From NCBI GenBank assembly GCA_030601965.1, contig JAUWAR010000009.1:1-19101 (forward strand): a DNA stretch of 19,101 nucleotides. Reading direction: 5' to 3'. Both the position numbers and the translations under genes were made by a program. Under the pieces are notes generated by a model. That model made no database searches. It was not told the DNA's origin and was given only the letters and a program-made list of their open reading frames with translations. Positions within the stretch are counted from its first letter, which is position 1. Each line of letters opens with the position of its first letter. The stretch is from a bacterium (GTDB taxonomy: Bacteria > Hydrothermota > UBA3073 > JACQXS01 > JAUWAR01). Shown one piece after another: positions 18,566-19,101 of the stretch.

Positions 18566-19101
18566 ATCCCTTTTCTTGGATTTTATGTACGAGCTTTTTT
18601 ACCTCTTGAGCCCTATGTTTATCACATATAAGAATGGCGTCTCTATTCTTCACAATAATACAGTCTTTTATCCCAACCGTGGCAATAAGCCCTTTGTCAG
18701 AGACAATAATTGAATCGTGAGTATCAATATTAATAAGGTTTCCCTCTACTACATTCCCCTGCTTATCTTTATCTTTAAATCTCTCTAGAGCCAACCAATT
18801 TCCGATATCGTCCCATATAAAATCTCCTTTTATAACAACTGCATTGTCTGCTTTCTCCATTACTCCATAATCTATAGAGATATTTGGAAAGCCCGTATAG
18901 ACCTCATCAGGAGTCTTTTTCTTTTTTTTAATCTCAAGCAATCCTTTGTATATCTCAGGCATATGTTGTCTTATTGCATCCAGGATAGAAGAGACTTTCC
19001 AGATAAACATTCCGCTGTTCCAGAAGAAGTTTCCCTGTTTAATAAACTCCTGTGCCCGTTTTTGATTAGGCTTCTCTTTGAAACTCTTGACTTTATAAGC
19101 C
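18549..19101 (-). CDS. manC: Mannose-1-phosphate guanylyltransferase, N-terminus beyond window
   Basis: The minus-strand frame is open from the right edge to TAA at 18549 (about 184 codons; N-terminal nucleotidyltransferase half missing). Visible: FKEKPNQKRAQEF, GNFFWNSGMFIWKVSSIL, SIDYGVMEKADNAVVIKGDFIWDDIGNWLAL, then the left-handed beta-helix-like tail ending IQEKGFEKYI. These are family hallmarks of ManC/GMP enzymes, which make GDP-mannose from mannose-1-phosphate and GTP for polysaccharide synthesis. The protein ends without a phosphomannose isomerase domain, so it is the short, monofunctional type. It is upstream of rdgB on the same strand, with a 17-bp overlap, which suggests translational coupling. 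Confidence 0.93.
   Translation of the reverse strand, partial: AYKVKSFKEKPNQKRAQEFIKQGNFFWNSGMFIWKVSSILDAIRQHMPEIYKGLLEIKKKKKTPDEVYTGFPNISIDYGVMEKADNAVVIKGDFIWDDIGNWLALERFKDKDKQGNVVEGNLINIDTHDSIIVSDKGLIATVGIKDCIIVKNRDAILICDKHRAQEVKKLVHKIQEKGFEKYI

Overview
The window is an AT-rich, gene-dense chromosomal segment of a diderm (Gram-negative-type) bacterium. Several products have lipoprotein signal peptides ending in a lipobox Cys, and one large exported protein has a beta-strand-rich C-terminus that looks like an outer-membrane protein. A DUF4837-type lipoprotein, a DUF6175-like lipoprotein, LPP20-type lipoproteins and a tandem-domain ThyX suggest an uncultured lineage related to the FCB group or a candidate phylum such as WOR-3/Stahlbacteria. 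That placement is inference from gene content and repeat style. I saw no rRNA, tRNA, transposase, phage gene or CRISPR array.

Layout, left to right. (1) Minus strand, running off the left edge: an NfeD/ClpP-class membrane serine protease. (2) Plus strand: a DUF4837-like lipoprotein and a radical SAM protein 13 bp downstream; then glycerate 2-kinase and CinA; then the K+ uptake pair KtrB-KtrA. (3) Plus strand, about 7.8-13.3 kb: five consecutive exported proteins (a small lipoprotein, a large putative outer-membrane protein, a DUF6175-like lipoprotein and two paralogous LPP20-domain proteins), closed by a strong bidirectional terminator. (4) Minus strand: an apparent rph-rluD-recA operon. (5) Plus strand: a double-domain ThyX with a probable leaderless promoter, overlapping tail-to-tail with a minus-strand manC-rdgB pair. 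manC runs off the right edge.

The most unusual aspect is the repeats. About 15 short tandem arrays with a period of exactly 7 bp (and a few of 8 bp), mostly 3-5 units each, occur in 19 kb, each with its own unit sequence. They lie in intergenic regions, in the spacers of TTGACA-type promoters, in the N-termini of exported proteins, in C-terminal tails and inside conserved enzymes, where they are translated as peptides with a 7-residue period. Several occur as inverted pairs, two of which bracket a second class of element: long imperfect palindromes of at least four sequence families, REP/MITE-like, that also run into coding sequences. Together they have rewritten the ends or loops of glycerate kinase, CinA, RdgB, RluD, RecA and ThyX. 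The 7-bp arrays resemble in format the heptanucleotide STRR repeats known from cyanobacteria. The copies in N-terminal coding sequence and promoter spacers are in positions where loss or gain of a unit would switch a gene off or change its expression.

No stretch longer than 300 bp lacks a gene; the intergenic gaps are filled mostly by these repeats.
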